Below, one piece after another: positions 1 to 7,687 of a DNA stretch of 39,192 bases (the stretch's first letter is position 1; every line of letters begins with the position of its first letter). This DNA is from JAUIAI01 sp049680625 (GTDB taxonomy: Bacteria > Pseudomonadota > Gammaproteobacteria > Burkholderiales > Burkholderiaceae_E), in the NCBI GenBank assembly GCA_049680625.1, contig JBAUID010000224.1, positions 1-39,192 on the forward strand. Reading direction: 5' to 3'. Made by a program: the position numbers and the translations under genes. Under the pieces are notes generated by a model, which saw only the letters and a list, made by a program, of their open reading frames with translations, did not search any database and had not been told where the DNA came from.

Positions 1-2
1 GC

Positions 3-104
3 AACCCACGCCAGGGTCGCGACCTGGCCTACCACTGGAACGGCAATACTGTCGATATCGTCCGGGACGCCGGTAATGCAAAAGTGTGGCGAATTCAGGC
101 TTGA
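3..104 (+). CDS. C-terminal end of an unidentified protein (partial)
   Basis: An open frame enters from the left edge and stops at a TGA at 102-104, giving 33 residues that end in KVWRIQA. The residues look like ordinary soluble protein (LAYHWNGNTVDIV is one stretch). The other two plus-strand frames do not give an equally plausible reading. It would converge on the minus-strand LarA-like gene, whose stop lies 11 nt further on. I do not recognise the family. Because only the tail is present it could be a chance frame, so confidence is low. Confidence 0.35.
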   Translation, partial: NPRQGRDLAYHWNGNTVDIVRDAGNAKVWRIQA

Positions 105-115
105 GGCTGGTCGCT

Positions 116-1438
116 TCAGTGCCCTGACGGTGCTGACGGCGGCTGGAGATTGCCCGACCCACAAAATCGCATCGGCTGCGCCGGCGAAATAATCTGTAAA
201 CGCGGGTTGTCCGCCACCTCTTGGGCAAACGCACCGGACACCCACATTTCACTGAGCTTTGCAGTGCTCTTTATCCATACCAGGCGCAGTGACTGCGGGT
301 CTTCGTGCTGCCTGAAGTTCATCAGTACCTGCAAAGCCTGCAACTCACTCTCCATCACCATTGGCAATTTGCCAACCACCGGACGCTTGGCCGTAAAAGC
401 ATTCATGTAAGTGGAGTTCAGGTCGATTTGTTCAACCAGCGCCCTGGGCATCAAATCAGCAAAACCAATACCGGTTGCATTGCCATGGGTCTCGGGGGTC
501 AGGCCACGGACGTATATCGCGCCAATCCTCGGTTTGGTCAGCCCTTCTTTTTTGGCAATTACGTTGCTATCCATACCCGAGCCGCTGATGTTCTTGCCGA
601 TCTCATCAACAATCAGAGCATCCAGATCATCAAACGGCAGCCGCGGCAACAATTCGTAGGCTGTTTCAAGTAACGCGGCTTCGCTATCAACCATCTGTTG
701 ATGGTTGGCCATAGAAACGCCTTTGACAACGGCGGTTTCTTTAAACGCGTTTTCAACCAGGGCCAGCCCCCCAATTAGCCGCGGCCGATCACTTTCAACA
801 ATGATGCGTGACGCATCGAGTATCAACTGCCCCATTGGTACGCGCAAAGCCTGCTGATGAATTTTTGATGCACCCTTCTGTTTGCCAAGCCCGATAACAA
901 GCATCTTGCACAGCCCGCTTTCAACCCGTTCGGTAAACCCGGTGTGGGGTTTGACCCGGTTGACAACCAAAACGCCATCGGCCTCATGGCAAAGCTTGTC
1001 CTGATAGACCGGAAAGCCTGTTGCGGTAGTGCCTACCTGCACTACATCCATACTTGAAACGATTGGGCAACCCACTGATTCGGTGGTAATGGCATTGGTA
1101 TCACGCAACACACCTTCCTGGCCGCTTGCAGTGGCTCCCCCATGACTGCCCATACCCGGCACAACAAAGGGTTCGGCGCCCACCAGGCGCAACGCGGCGA
1201 CGCATTCGCGAATAACAACGGCCAGATTGGCAATGCCTCGGCTACTGCCGGTAATCGCGATGCGTTTACCCATAAGCGACGCATTGATCAGCGGTTTCAA
1301 TTCACGGTGTACCGCTGCAGCCACGTCAGCTTCCACCGGTCGCGGAAACTGCTGGCGTATCTGCATCAATTGTGGCGCATCGGCCGCACCAACCCCGGCC
1401 TCGAGTTCTGTTAGTTGAAAACGTGTCGGGTTTTGCAT
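116..1438 (-). CDS. LarA-like / DUF2088 domain protein (lactate racemase family)
   Basis: A 440-residue protein resembling the N-terminal domain family of the nickel-pincer lactate racemase LarA. Visible landmarks are GMGSHGG with His99, the NRVKPHTGFTE stretch with His165, and SGLCKMLVIGLGK, whose Lys178 sits where LarA carries the cofactor-linked lysine. Family members racemise or epimerise 2-hydroxy acids; the substrate here cannot be read from sequence, and cofactor synthesis genes (larB, larC, larE) are not in the window. It starts at ATG with a weak ribosome site, 66 nt after the EEP gene on the same strand, so it may be the last cistron of the Ugp-like operon or a separate unit. A palindrome remnant at 1460-1473 and short tandem repeats lie just upstream. 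The family call is fairly secure, the activity is not. Confidence 0.8.
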   Translation of the reverse strand: MQNPTRFQLTELEAGVGAADAPQLMQIRQQFPRPVEADVAAAVHRELKPLINASLMGKRIAITGSSRGIANLAVVIRECVAALRLVGAEPFVVPGMGSHGGATASGQEGVLRDTNAITTESVGCPIVSSMDVVQVGTTATGFPVYQDKLCHEADGVLVVNRVKPHTGFTERVESGLCKMLVIGLGKQKGASKIHQQALRVPMGQLILDASRIIVESDRPRLIGGLALVENAFKETAVVKGVSMANHQQMVDSEAALLETAYELLPRLPFDDLDALIVDEIGKNISGSGMDSNVIAKKEGLTKPRIGAIYVRGLTPETHGNATGIGFADLMPRALVEQIDLNSTYMNAFTAKRPVVGKLPMVMESELQALQVLMNFRQHEDPQSLRLVWIKSTAKLSEMWVSGAFAQEVADNPRLQIISPAQPMRFCGSGNLQPPSAPSGH

Positions 1439-1470
1439 CGGACCAGCCTGTAAAGATTAGAGTTCATATG

Positions 1471-1514
1471 ATCGACGCAACATTGACGCAACATCAACGC
1501 AACGTCAACGCAAT
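1471..1514. repeat. four imperfect 11-bp tandem repeats
   Basis: Four consecutive 11-mers (ATCGACGCAAC, ATTGACGCAAC, ATCAACGCAAC, GTCAACGCAAT) fill the gap between the EEP gene and the LarA-like gene. The last unit covers the EEP stop codon and final codons. This looks like replication slippage. On the minus strand it would give a TTGCGTTGATG-type repeated leader before the LarA-like gene. Confidence 0.7.
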
Positions 1515-2374
1515 GTCAGAACAATCGGCTGGTGATCCGACGCTGAAGTCTTGCTGTCCACATCAAGACTCACGACTGCATCGCGTAACGCATTGCTTAC
1601 AAAGAAGTAATCGCGGCAATGTGGGCCTTCGTCCCATTGCACGCGATCAAATATGCCACAAGTCGGCTGATGGGTAACATCCGGATACAGCTCGGCCCAG
1701 GCATCGAACAAGCGGCTCGAAGGCACTGCTGCTTCGAGTATCAAGGCCATCTCATCGGAGCCTGGCAAACAATTAAAGTCACCACACAGTATGGCCCGTC
1801 CGGCGCGCTCAATTCTCTGATAGGGCCCGCTGTTTTTATATTCGGGCGGGGCGCCAGCCAAAGCGTCCACTTCTTGATGAATTGCCTTAAGGGCCGCAAT
1901 CTGTGCCAGGCGCTGCCCCTTGGAATGGTATTCCAGATGGGTTGACATCACTCGCAACGGACCATCCTCACAGGCGACAGTCACTTCGATTGCCTGACGC
2001 GGCATCTGGCGTCTGCCGGCACGCGGCGGTTGCGGCAGCGCATGGGTAAACACCGACAATACGGGCAAGCGACTAAGCACCAGGTTGCCATACTGTGCCC
2101 GCTTCGCTTTCGAGCCCTTCGGGTCAGGTCCGGGCAATAAGATATCAACCGCGGGCCCAAAAACCACCGTATATCCCGGGAACAAGTCAGCCAGCTCGGC
2201 AACCTGGTCGGGTGCGGCGACATCAGCGTCCAGCGGCATCGCCCGCGAGACTTCCTGCAGGCACAGCACGGGCGGCATATCGAGCGCCCGGATTACGGAC
2301 GCGATACGGGCCAGTGACCGTTGGCCGTCGACCCCCAAACCGTTTTGAATATTCCAACTGAGAATTTTTGTCAT
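1505..2374 (-). CDS. endonuclease/exonuclease/phosphatase (EEP) family metallohydrolase
   Basis: A 289-residue protein with the full EEP (DNase I-like) fold signature: WNIQN with Asn8, LQE with Glu41, STHLEYHS with His146, CGDFN with Asp199 and Asn201, and SDHQP at 279-283 carrying the catalytic Asp-His pair. EEP enzymes are Mg-dependent phosphodiesterases or phosphatases acting on nucleic acids, phosphoinositides, sphingomyelin or small phosphodiesters. No signal peptide is seen, so it is probably cytoplasmic. It lies 80 nt after the last Ugp-like permease gene on the same strand, the position where ugpQ (glycerophosphodiesterase) sits in many ugp operons. I infer it may hydrolyse imported phosphodiesters, but DNA repair activity cannot be excluded from motifs alone. 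A direct 11-bp duplication overlaps the start codon. Confidence 0.85.
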   Translation of the reverse strand: MTKILSWNIQNGLGVDGQRSLARIASVIRALDMPPVLCLQEVSRAMPLDADVAAPDQVAELADLFPGYTVVFGPAVDILLPGPDPKGSKAKRAQYGNLVLSRLPVLSVFTHALPQPPRAGRRQMPRQAIEVTVACEDGPLRVMSTHLEYHSKGQRLAQIAALKAIHQEVDALAGAPPEYKNSGPYQRIERAGRAILCGDFNCLPGSDEMALILEAAVPSSRLFDAWAELYPDVTHQPTCGIFDRVQWDEGPHCRDYFFVSNALRDAVVSLDVDSKTSASDHQPIVLTLR

Positions 2375-2388
2375 GGCTTTGTCATGGC
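2367..2388. repeat. perfect 11-bp tandem duplication over the EEP start codon
   Basis: TTTGTCATGGC occurs twice in a row (2367-2377 and 2378-2388). It duplicates the ATG and its surroundings on the minus strand. Only the downstream ATG opens the EEP frame; the other reads a four-codon peptide that stops inside the second copy. Confidence 0.75.
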
Positions 2389-2454
2389 TTGGTAAGCGAT
2401 AGGAGACTTCGTTGCTCAGAATGTATCCGGAGTACTACTGACCAGGCGGCCTGA

Positions 2455-3312
2455 TTACTTAATACCCGCCTGCATAAACGACTGCACAAACTGACGCTGA
2501 AAGAGAATAAATGCAATTAAAAGCGGCGCAACCGACAAAAGAGTTGCCGCTGACACTACCGACCAGTCAACCCCGGACTCGGGAGCCCCAAACACCCCCA
2601 GCCCAACAGTTAGCGGACGCGAGGCTTCCGTGTTCGTGACTACCAGCGGCCAAAGAAAGTTGTTCCAGTGATGGCTAACTGAAACAAGGGCAAATGCAAG
2701 ATAAGTAGGCCGGGCAAGCGGTACGTATACCCGCCACAACACCCCTAGTGAACCGCAACCCTCGAGCCGGGCGGCGTCTTCCAGCTCTTTGGGTGTCGAT
2801 TTGAAGGTCTGGCGAAGTAAAAAAATGCCGAATGCACTCGCCATGTAGGGTAAGGCAATACCTGAAATTGAATCCACCAGGCCCAGTTTGGCAATCGTGT
2901 TGTAGTTCTCAACAATGAGTATTTCAGGTGTAATCATCAGTTGCGCCAGCACCAGCATAAAGGCCACATTGGCGCCCCAGAAGTCGTAGCGGGCAAACGC
3001 ATAAGCCGCCAGCGTTGCCAGCAACAGTTGTGCCGGCACCAGAATGCCGATCAACGCAAACGTATTAAGCCCATAGCTGACAAATGGCGCCTGATTAAGT
3101 GCACTGCGAAAATTTTCCAGGGTCAGCGGCGCAAACGGCTCGAAATGAATTGCAAATTCTGGTGCATGGAACGCCGCCCAGAACGCATATAGCAACGGAG
3201 CTATCCATAGCACAGCGAGAAGCCAGGCGCCGATAATCTCAACCCGTCCGAACCAGCCGGCGCGCGCAAATGAATCGCGATCGGCAAGAGCACTTTGAGT
3301 CAGCGGTTTCAT
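2455..3312 (-). CDS. ABC importer permease, UgpE/MalG type
   Basis: A 285-residue inner-membrane permease of the carbohydrate-uptake-1 type. It has about six hydrophobic segments and the cytoplasmic EAA loop at about residues 178-201 (EDAARLEGCG, then VLWRVYVPLARP), which docks on the ATPase. It is the smaller of two permeases, matching the UgpE/MalG position. Its start overlaps the preceding permease stop by 4 nt (ATGA), so the two are translationally coupled. With the ATPase and binding protein upstream it makes a complete importer, most likely for glycerol-3-phosphate or its diesters given the GlpR-like regulator. A sugar substrate remains possible. Confidence 0.88.
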   Translation of the reverse strand: MKPLTQSALADRDSFARAGWFGRVEIIGAWLLAVLWIAPLLYAFWAAFHAPEFAIHFEPFAPLTLENFRSALNQAPFVSYGLNTFALIGILVPAQLLLATLAAYAFARYDFWGANVAFMLVLAQLMITPEILIVENYNTIAKLGLVDSISGIALPYMASAFGIFLLRQTFKSTPKELEDAARLEGCGSLGVLWRVYVPLARPTYLAFALVSVSHHWNNFLWPLVVTNTEASRPLTVGLGVFGAPESGVDWSVVSAATLLSVAPLLIAFILFQRQFVQSFMQAGIK

Positions 3313-4187
3313 CGGTAATGGATCCGCTTATCGAGTAATACAAACTGAATCAATGCCACAAATGCCAGCGCACCTAACATCACAACCGTCAGCGCAGCTG
3401 CGTAGTTCGCATCAAAATAGGAAAATGCGTTTTCGTAAATATAGTAAAGCAGCAGGTTACTGGCGTTATCTGGCCCGCCCTTGGTTAAGACGAACAAATG
3501 ATCAACCAGTTTAAATGAATTCAGCGATGCATTAATAAAAACAAATAGTGTGGTCGGCAATAACAATGGAAACAAAACTCGCCGAAAGTAGTACCAACGA
3601 GACGCCCCTTCCAGCCTGGCGGCTTCGCCTAACTCCGGGGAAATAGTCTGCAAGCCGGCAAGGTAAAAAATCATAAAAAACCCGGCCTCTTTCCAGACAG
3701 TCATCACAATAATGGCACCCAGTACCGTATCGGGGCTGCCCAACCAGTTATGCCCATCAATACCCACGAGACCCAGTAGCTGGTCAATTAAGCCAATATC
3801 GGGGCTGTAAAAAAAGAGCCAGATGTTCGCCACCGCAATCATTGGCAAGACGGTCGGCGTGAAATATGCCATGCGCAATAAGGCCCGGCCCGGCAGGGCT
3901 CGGTTAACCAACAATGCCATGGCAATAGCCAGCACAATTGAGGTCGGAATGGTGCCAAGTGCAAACCACAGGTTGTTTTTAATAACCGTCCAGAAAACCG
4001 GATCGTTAACCATGGCTTCGTAATTGCCCGGGCCAATGAAACGGGAGGGACGAACAACATTACCCTTGCTGAACAAGCTGTTGACGAATGTCAACACAGT
4101 TGGATAGTGGGTAAAGGCAATAAGCAGAATGGCTGCCGGTGTGAGCAGCAGCCATCCGTACACATGCTTCATTGCGTCTTGAGCCAA
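3309..4187 (-). CDS. ABC importer permease, UgpA/MalF type
   Basis: A 292-residue permease with six predicted membrane helices and an EAA loop at about residues 186-211 (ELGEAARLEGASRWYYFRR). The reading begins at TTG (4187), which has GGAAG four bases upstream. The alternative is an in-frame ATG five codons later (4172), which lacks a good ribosome site, so the TTG start is slightly preferred. It follows the binding protein gene by 14 nt and overlaps the next permease by 4 nt. Length and order (binding protein, A-type, E-type) match ugpB-ugpA-ugpE. Confidence 0.88.
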   Translation of the reverse strand: MAQDAMKHVYGWLLLTPAAILLIAFTHYPTVLTFVNSLFSKGNVVRPSRFIGPGNYEAMVNDPVFWTVIKNNLWFALGTIPTSIVLAIAMALLVNRALPGRALLRMAYFTPTVLPMIAVANIWLFFYSPDIGLIDQLLGLVGIDGHNWLGSPDTVLGAIIVMTVWKEAGFFMIFYLAGLQTISPELGEAARLEGASRWYYFRRVLFPLLLPTTLFVFINASLNSFKLVDHLFVLTKGGPDNASNLLLYYIYENAFSYFDANYAAALTVVMLGALAFVALIQFVLLDKRIHYR

Positions 4188-4201
4188 AAAACTTCCAGTC
4201 G

Positions 4202-5491
4202 CTAGCGGTAAGCTTTCAGCAAACGGTCGGCCTCAGCCTGCGCAGCACCCAGCGCGTCTTTGGCCGACTTGGTTCCAGTCAAAGTCGCTTGAATGGCGTC
4301 GTCCAACGACTTTCGGATTCTGCCGGCCTGGAAGGTTGATAATTCTGCTGTCGCGAACTCGAGCTGATCACGCGCTACAGCAGCGGGGGGAAACTCAGCA
4401 ACATACGATTTCAACTTGGGATGGTTGTAAGCATCCGGGCTGATACCCATGTACCCGGTTTGTACTGACCACTCAGCCGATCGAGCCGGGTCAGTCATAT
4501 ACCGAATCAGTTTTAGTGAAGCCGCTTTTTCCTGCGCCGAAGACTTCTTGAAAATGTAGAAATTTCCACCACCGGTTGGGGTACCGCGCCGCTCACCCGC
4601 TGGCAGCATTGAAACGCCGAAATCGAATTTGGCACTCTTTTTAACCGTTGTCAGATTGCCGGTCGAGTGCCACATGATGGCTGTACGGCCTTCTAAAAAA
4701 TTCTGACGCAAAGTACCCCATTCAATAACCCCTTCCGGCATCACCTTGTGTTCTGCACCGAGGGAACGCCAGAATTCCAGCGCTTTTATTGTGCCGGGGG
4801 CGGTGAAGTTGGTTTTGTCACCAGCTGCGTTCATGAGTGTCTGACCACTTTGCATCGATAGCGCGCCAAACATCCAGTATGGGTAACCAGTTGACGGAAT
4901 CATCATCCCCCACTGAGACCCATCAGCCTTGGTTAGTTTCTTGCCGGCATCAACCAGCTCGGCCCAGGTGGCTGGCGGCTTGTTTGGATCAAGCCCCGCC
5001 GCTTTGAACATGTCTTTGTTGTAGTACATGACAATTGTAGAGCGCTGAAACGGTACACCCCAGGTCTTGCCAGCCGTCTTTCCGTTCTCCATCAGGGTCG
5101 GATAAAACGAATTCAGCCAGGCCTTTTCTTCGTCTGACTTCACCAGATCATCAAAGGGCACTATTGCATCTTGCTCGATCAGCTCAAACAAATCGATCGA
5201 AAAAAGCACAGACAGTTGAGCCGGCTTTCCGCTCTTGAGGGCCGCCAGCGCCTTGATTCGGGCATCGTTGTAATTGCCGGCATAAATGGCGTTAACTTTA
5301 ATATCCGGATTGTCTTTCATGAAGCCGGCAACCATGCCATCAACAATACTGGTCAGCGGACCGCCAACAGCCACCGGGTAATACATGGTGAGTTCTGTAG
5401 CCGCCTGCGCACTAAACGATACAGCCGTCAGCGTGGCCGCAGCGGCAGTGTTTGCTGCCATCCGTTTCAGACATTCGAAATTGGTAAACAT
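4202..5491 (-). CDS. periplasmic solute-binding protein, UgpB-like (family 1)
   Basis: A 429-residue extracellular solute-binding protein. I chose the ATG at 5491 because GAGGAG lies nine bases upstream and because it gives a clean Sec signal peptide (about residues 1-30, cleaving after SFSAQA). An upstream in-frame ATG at 5527 would add 12 residues that spoil the signal. Several stretches resemble E. coli UgpB: IYAGNYND, YYNKDMFKAAGLDPNKPP, and the C-terminal WSVQTGYMGIS. It delivers ligand to the two permeases downstream. The ligand is inferred to be glycerol-3-phosphate or a related phosphodiester from the operon context; the sequence alone supports only the family. A 99-nt gap separates it from the ATPase gene. 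Confidence 0.88.
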   Translation of the reverse strand: MFTNFECLKRMAANTAAAATLTAVSFSAQAATELTMYYPVAVGGPLTSIVDGMVAGFMKDNPDIKVNAIYAGNYNDARIKALAALKSGKPAQLSVLFSIDLFELIEQDAIVPFDDLVKSDEEKAWLNSFYPTLMENGKTAGKTWGVPFQRSTIVMYYNKDMFKAAGLDPNKPPATWAELVDAGKKLTKADGSQWGMMIPSTGYPYWMFGALSMQSGQTLMNAAGDKTNFTAPGTIKALEFWRSLGAEHKVMPEGVIEWGTLRQNFLEGRTAIMWHSTGNLTTVKKSAKFDFGVSMLPAGERRGTPTGGGNFYIFKKSSAQEKAASLKLIRYMTDPARSAEWSVQTGYMGISPDAYNHPKLKSYVAEFPPAAVARDQLEFATAELSTFQAGRIRKSLDDAIQATLTGTKSAKDALGAAQAEADRLLKAYR

Positions 5492-5590
5492 AAGTAGAAT
5501 CTCCTCGTAACTCATTCGTTGGTACAAACAAAAACAATCAGAAAAAAACCTCGATCTTCAAAAGGCATGGCGACCGAACTTAGACCACGA

Positions 5591-6661
5591 CTATGTCGAC
5601 TTGATTACACTGGTAACCGGCACGCTACGGCCTGCTACGTTAAAACCATGTACGTGACTCTGTTCCCATCCAACCTTGACAACGTCACCAGCCTTGACGT
5701 CAATACGTCCGGCCAGCTTAATAAACACGCTTTGCTCATTAATGTGTGCCCTGACCACGGTTTCACCGCCTAGGTAGTCAACGGTTCGCACTATCAGCGG
5801 CAATCCACCATCACTGGGATACAAGTGCTCGGGGCGCAGGCCAACACTGGTAACGCCGGCATCGGCGCCAACACCCAGCTGGCGGCGTAAATCACTGCCT
5901 GGGCCGCCCTGCGCTGCTGTTGGCACATTCAGTTCAATGAGGTTCATCGGTGGCATACCGATGAACCTGGCGACAAAAACCGACTGCGGATTTTCGTAAA
6001 GCTCATACGGCGTCCCAATTTGCTCGATTTGTCCGTCACGTAACAAGACAATCTGATCGGCCATCGACATCGCTTCGATCTGGTCGTGCGTTACGTACAC
6101 CATCGTCAACCCTAGCTGACGTTGCAGATCGCGAATCTCATCGCGCATTTCGGCGCGTAACTTGGCATCCAGATTGGACAAAGGCTCATCCATCAGGCAA
6201 ACCGGCTGTTGGGAAACGATTGTCCTGGCCAGTGCTACCCGCTGGCGCTGGCCGCCTGACAAGTTGGCGGGTTTACGATCCAGCAGCTGGTCCAGGCCGA
6301 CAATTCTTGCCGCATCGGCTAGTCGGGCTTCGCGATCAGCCCGGGCGACCCGTCGCACTTTCAAACCGAACAAGATGTTTTCCCGAACAGTGAGATGAGG
6401 GAAAAGTGCGTAAGACTGGAACACCATTGACACCCCTCGCCTTGAAGCGTCCAGTCTTGTAATTTCTTTGCCATCAATCTTGATTTGCCCGGAACTCACA
6501 TCATCGAGCCCGGCGATCATTCGCAAAAGGGTCGACTTACCACAACCAGACGGCCCCAGTAGAACAGTCAACGATTTTTCGGGCACAACAAACGAAACAT
6601 CATTTAGCGCGCAAAAGTCGCCCCAACGCTTGGTTAGATTGTGAATCTGAATCTCGCTCAT
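5591..6661 (-). CDS. ugpC: ABC importer ATPase, UgpC/MalK type
   Basis: A 356-residue ATP-binding subunit. It shows Walker A GPSGCGKST at 36-44, the LSGGQ signature at 134-138, Walker B CLMDEP at 155-160 and the switch His192, followed by a C-terminal TOBE/OB region typical of the MalK/UgpC branch. The ATG at 6661 overlaps the regulator stop as ATGA, which makes it a better start than the upstream ATG at 6682. It energises the UgpA/UgpE-like permeases. Having the ATPase first, directly after the regulator, differs from the E. coli order. Family assignment is secure; Ugp specificity is supported mainly by the GlpR-like regulator and operator. Confidence 0.88.
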   Translation of the reverse strand: MSEIQIHNLTKRWGDFCALNDVSFVVPEKSLTVLLGPSGCGKSTLLRMIAGLDDVSSGQIKIDGKEITRLDASRRGVSMVFQSYALFPHLTVRENILFGLKVRRVARADREARLADAARIVGLDQLLDRKPANLSGGQRQRVALARTIVSQQPVCLMDEPLSNLDAKLRAEMRDEIRDLQRQLGLTMVYVTHDQIEAMSMADQIVLLRDGQIEQIGTPYELYENPQSVFVARFIGMPPMNLIELNVPTAAQGGPGSDLRRQLGVGADAGVTSVGLRPEHLYPSDGGLPLIVRTVDYLGGETVVRAHINEQSVFIKLAGRIDVKAGDVVKVGWEQSHVHGFNVAGRSVPVTSVIKST

Positions 6662-7434
6662 AGTGTCGATACCGATGTACATACCACCAGCTCACGCTGT
6701 CCGGCAATCAATGCATCAACAATCGCCGGCGGCGGTTGCCGGTCGCAAAACACAATATCAACATCGCTGATCCAACCACCCCGGACATGCGCAGAGCGTC
6801 CAAATTTGCTGGCGTCAAGAACCAAAAATGACTGACGGCAATTACGCAATATGCTTTCGCGAATACGGACCTCTTCGTCCGAAAAGTCGAGCAGGCAGCC
6901 ATCCGGGTCAACACCACCAACGCCAAAAATCCCGATGTCTGATTTATAGTTTGAGAAAAACTGTTCTACCGTTTGCCCGGTGACGTCCTGGTCACTGTTA
7001 CGCACCTGGCCACCCGCAATATGAACCTGGAAATTGTGATTGGCGGTCGCGCTAAGGGCGGCACTCAAATTGTTGGTATAAACACGCAGATGCTCATGTT
7101 GAATCAAGGCGTCCATTACCATAGCCGGTGTTGTTCCAATGCCAAACGAAATCGATGCTTCATTGGGAATCCGGGCCGCCACCGCTGACGCTATTGCCAG
7201 CTTGGCATTCCGGTTCAGGGTTCGACGTGCGGCGTAAGCCAGATTGCCACCCGGCGAAGCCGGCTCAACACCACCGTGACGCCGACGGGCCAGCCCAAGA
7301 TCACACAACAGTTTCACGTCACGGCGGATCGTCTGCGGAGCAACCGCCAGCCGCTGGGCGAGCGCTTCGACGGTCAGAAAATCACCATCAGCCAGCAAAT
7401 CGCGAATTTGCGATTGCCGGTCTGTCATCTGCAT
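6658..7434 (-). CDS. DeoR/GlpR-family transcriptional repressor
   Basis: A 258-residue regulator with an N-terminal DeoR winged helix-turn-helix (about residues 5-55, LTVEALAQRLAVAPQTIRRD) and a C-terminal sugar-phosphate sensor domain. The sensor resembles E. coli GlpR closely: FGIGTTPAMV for its IGTTPE motif, DGCLLDFSDEEVR for DGSLLEFDYHEVR, and a PPP motif near the end. GlpR binds glycerol-3-phosphate, and I infer a similar phosphorylated effector here. It is the first gene of the transporter operon and overlaps ugpC by 4 nt. A perfect palindrome of GlpR type lies 10 nt before its start codon, implying autorepression of the whole operon. No clear Shine-Dalgarno is visible, so the start at 7434 or two codons later is undecided. 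Confidence 0.87.
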   Translation of the reverse strand: MQMTDRQSQIRDLLADGDFLTVEALAQRLAVAPQTIRRDVKLLCDLGLARRRHGGVEPASPGGNLAYAARRTLNRNAKLAIASAVAARIPNEASISFGIGTTPAMVMDALIQHEHLRVYTNNLSAALSATANHNFQVHIAGGQVRNSDQDVTGQTVEQFFSNYKSDIGIFGVGGVDPDGCLLDFSDEEVRIRESILRNCRQSFLVLDASKFGRSAHVRGGWISDVDIVFCDRQPPPAIVDALIAGQRELVVCTSVSTL

Positions 7435-7443
7435 AACACTGAC

Positions 7444-7459
7444 ATGTTCATTTGAACAT
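7444..7459. promoter_or_regulatory. GlpR-type operator palindrome at the repressor promoter
   Basis: ATGTTCATTTGAACAT is a perfect inverted repeat of 7 bp arms around TT. It matches the E. coli GlpR operator consensus, as I recall it, at 15 of 18 positions when one flanking base is included on each side. It sits between the proposed -10 box and the regulator start codon, where binding would block transcription. The core GTTCATWTGAAC recurs at 7611-7622. Confidence 0.75.
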
Positions 7460-7460
7460 T

Positions 7461-7466
7461 ATTATG
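7461..7466 (-). promoter_or_regulatory. probable -10 box of the glpR-like/ugp operon promoter
   Basis: CATAAT on the minus strand is five of six to the sigma-70 -10 consensus and lies directly upstream of the operator palindrome, placing the start of transcription inside the operator. No strong -35 box is seen, and the mRNA leader would be only about 20 nt. Confidence 0.4.
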
Positions 7467-7570
7467 AATTTGCCCCGTTGGGAGCAGTGTACCTCGCTTG
7501 TGCGAAATAACCGAATGCCTCTGACAGATTGCTTTTTTGTAGTTTTATTACAATTACTTATCTAATTTTT

Positions 7571-7681
7571 ATGCCGAAAACGACAGATCAAGGCAATACC
7601 AATCGGGTGAGTTCATATGAACTCGATTTCTTTGACATTGCCTACGGTGACGCGCATATTGTGTGCACTGCCGGGCGATAA
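7571..7681 (+). CDS. possible small ORF upstream of the Na/Pi cotransporter (36 aa)
   Basis: An ATG-to-TAA frame of 36 codons ends 6 nt before the cotransporter start. Its second half (ELDFFDIAYGDAHIVCTAGR) looks protein-like, but there is no Shine-Dalgarno and the second operator palindrome falls inside it. It could be a coupled leader peptide or chance. An AT-rich stretch at 7530-7570 just before it may hold the promoter. Confidence 0.25.
   Translation: MPKTTDQGNTNRVSSYELDFFDIAYGDAHIVCTAGR
7609..7624. promoter_or_regulatory. second operator-like palindrome, before the Na/Pi cotransporter
   Basis: GAGTTCATATGAACTC is a perfect 16-bp palindrome. It shares the 12-bp core GTTCATWTGAAC with the operator at 7444-7459; the centres are 165 bp apart. 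It lies 63 bp before the cotransporter ATG, so the same repressor could control both divergent units, possibly by looping. Confidence 0.6.
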
Positions 7682-7687
7682 CACTTT

